Below, piece by piece: positions 20,221 to 20,887 of a stretch of DNA of 20,887 nucleotides (positions within the stretch are counted from its first letter, which is position 1; the number at the start of each line of letters is the position of its first letter). The position numbers and the translations under genes are program-made. The notes beneath the pieces were generated by a model. The model worked only from the letters and a program-made list of their open reading frames with translations. It was not told the origin of the DNA and did not search any database. Source of the stretch: a virus. The stretch covers positions 1 to 20,887 of IMG/VR virus record IMGVR_UViG_3300027856_000402; one strand, written 5' to 3'.

Positions 20221-20343
20221 TTGCCAAAGGTTGGTAGGAGGCATTTCGCCTACTCAAAGTCAGGACGCAAGGCAGCGGCTGCCTATGCAAAGCGTTCAGG
20301 AACTAAGGTTTCCAGCACCAAGAAGAGAAAGAAGGCCAAGTAA
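20221..20343 (+). CDS. Small basic head-region protein, 40 aa
   Basis: TTG 20221, preceded by a GGGGGG run, starts a 40-residue product: PKVGRRHFAYSKSGRKAAAA, then YAKRSGTKVSSTKKRKKAK. The opening PKVG-x-x-HF-x-Y-x-x-x-G resembles tiny basic proteins that I recall from many phage head modules. It is almost all Lys/Arg/Ser/Ala, with no acidic residues, so DNA or capsid-lumen binding is plausible. The TAA overlaps the ATG of the next gene (TAATG). Confidence 0.6.
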   Translation: MPKVGRRHFAYSKSGRKAAAAYAKRSGTKVSSTKKRKKAK

Positions 20344-20887
20344 TGGCACTCACATTCGGCTACATGGAGTACGGGGCAGACGGAACCACTGCGGTTGGGA
20401 CCGGAGGCGGAGTTGTTGGCGGTGCAGATGGCGCATCAAATGGCGCTGGGATTAAGTACGGTACAGTGATTGACTTCAACCTGACGCCTGCATCTAATCC
20501 GATCACCGCCGGGAACAACAGTTGGTGGAAGATGCACCGGATGAAGTTTAAATCTGACGCTACTGAACAGCACACCGTTACCGTCAACAGCATCGAGAGG
20601 ACGGATGGGACGACCCTGAGTGGGTCTGCGAAGGTCCGCAGGGGTGTAATCAACAACACCTTTGAAACTCCTTCGTCTGCGAATGAGGCCACAACGAGTG
20701 GACTGCTCGCCATTTCTGGTACAGGGGTCGCTGGAGATGCTGACTGGACAAGCGCCGACGTCGCAGTAACTGGTGGTAACTTTACTGACGCTGGCCCTAC
20801 TTCTTGGGCAACTGGCCTCCAAACTGCGTCTGGGGGGTCGATCTTCACTGAGTACATCAAAACTCAGATAACAACGACTTCGACTTC
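20343..20887 (+). CDS. Putative structural (head or head-tail) protein, C-terminus outside window
   Basis: ATG 20343, overlapping the previous stop, opens 181 codons to the right edge without a stop. The product is Gly/Thr/Ser-rich and beta-like: GTGGGVVGGADGASNGAGIK, YGTVIDFNLTPASNPI, WWKMHRMKFKSDATEQHTVT, then repeated short Thr/Ser/Gly strands (GLLAISGTGVAGDADW, VAVTGGNFTD). This composition is typical of phage decoration, head-tail joining or tail proteins. Its place after the capsid cluster fits. No specific family is claimed. Confidence 0.75.
   Translation, partial: MALTFGYMEYGADGTTAVGTGGGVVGGADGASNGAGIKYGTVIDFNLTPASNPITAGNNSWWKMHRMKFKSDATEQHTVTVNSIERTDGTTLSGSAKVRRGVINNTFETPSSANEATTSGLLAISGTGVAGDADWTSADVAVTGGNFTDAGPTSWATGLQTASGGSIFTEYIKTQITTTST

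Overview
The window looks like part of the genome of a tailed, temperate-type bacteriophage (Caudoviricetes) that infects a bacterium. The evidence is a complete head-assembly block (terminase, portal, scaffold, SU10-like capsid), an ERF/YqaJ/SSB-type recombination module, a tyrosine recombinase and a RuvC-like resolvase. Genes are tightly packed with ATGA, GTGA or TAATG junctions, canonical AGGAGG ribosome-binding sites and frequent GTG/TTG starts. No rRNA, tRNA, insertion sequence or CRISPR array was seen. Tail genes lie outside the window, so morphotype and host cannot be named.

Layout, right to left on the minus strand. An early unit (about 13209 down to 7180) encodes two ribbon-helix-helix-type proteins (one with a replication-protein-like C-terminus), a hypothetical protein, a coiled-coil protein, a RuvC-like resolvase, a rearranged cytosine-C5 methyltransferase locus, an HNH endonuclease and small unknowns. 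It ends at an intrinsic terminator near 7070-7155. A plus-strand tyrosine recombinase (10861-11745) sits inside this unit and overlaps its neighbours at both ends. Next comes about 960 bp of repeat- and hairpin-rich noncoding DNA (6215-7179). A second minus-strand unit (6214 down to 1) encodes a Cys-rich protein of unknown function, small unknowns, a probable HTH protein, ERF annealase, an SSB-like protein, a YqaJ exonuclease, a one-TM-segment peptide and a secreted subtilisin-like protease that runs off the left end.

Plus strand: from the divergent control region 13210-13316 the late unit runs rightwards with a putative small terminase, large terminase, portal, a small unknown, scaffold, major capsid protein, an unknown, two very small genes and a structural-looking protein cut by the right end.

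How it fits together: ERF, the SSB-like protein, YqaJ and RuvC would process recombination intermediates and probably support concatemer formation. The terminase/portal/scaffold/capsid genes build and fill heads. The recombinase suggests integration or dimer resolution, although no CI-like repressor was recognised. Most unusual are (1) a C5 methyltransferase in circularly permuted motif order (IX-X-I-IV-VI-VIII) preceded by an out-of-frame remnant of another motif I, (2) the phage-linked secreted subtilase, and (3) the structured noncoding region plus a motif shared upstream of two minus-strand gene clusters.
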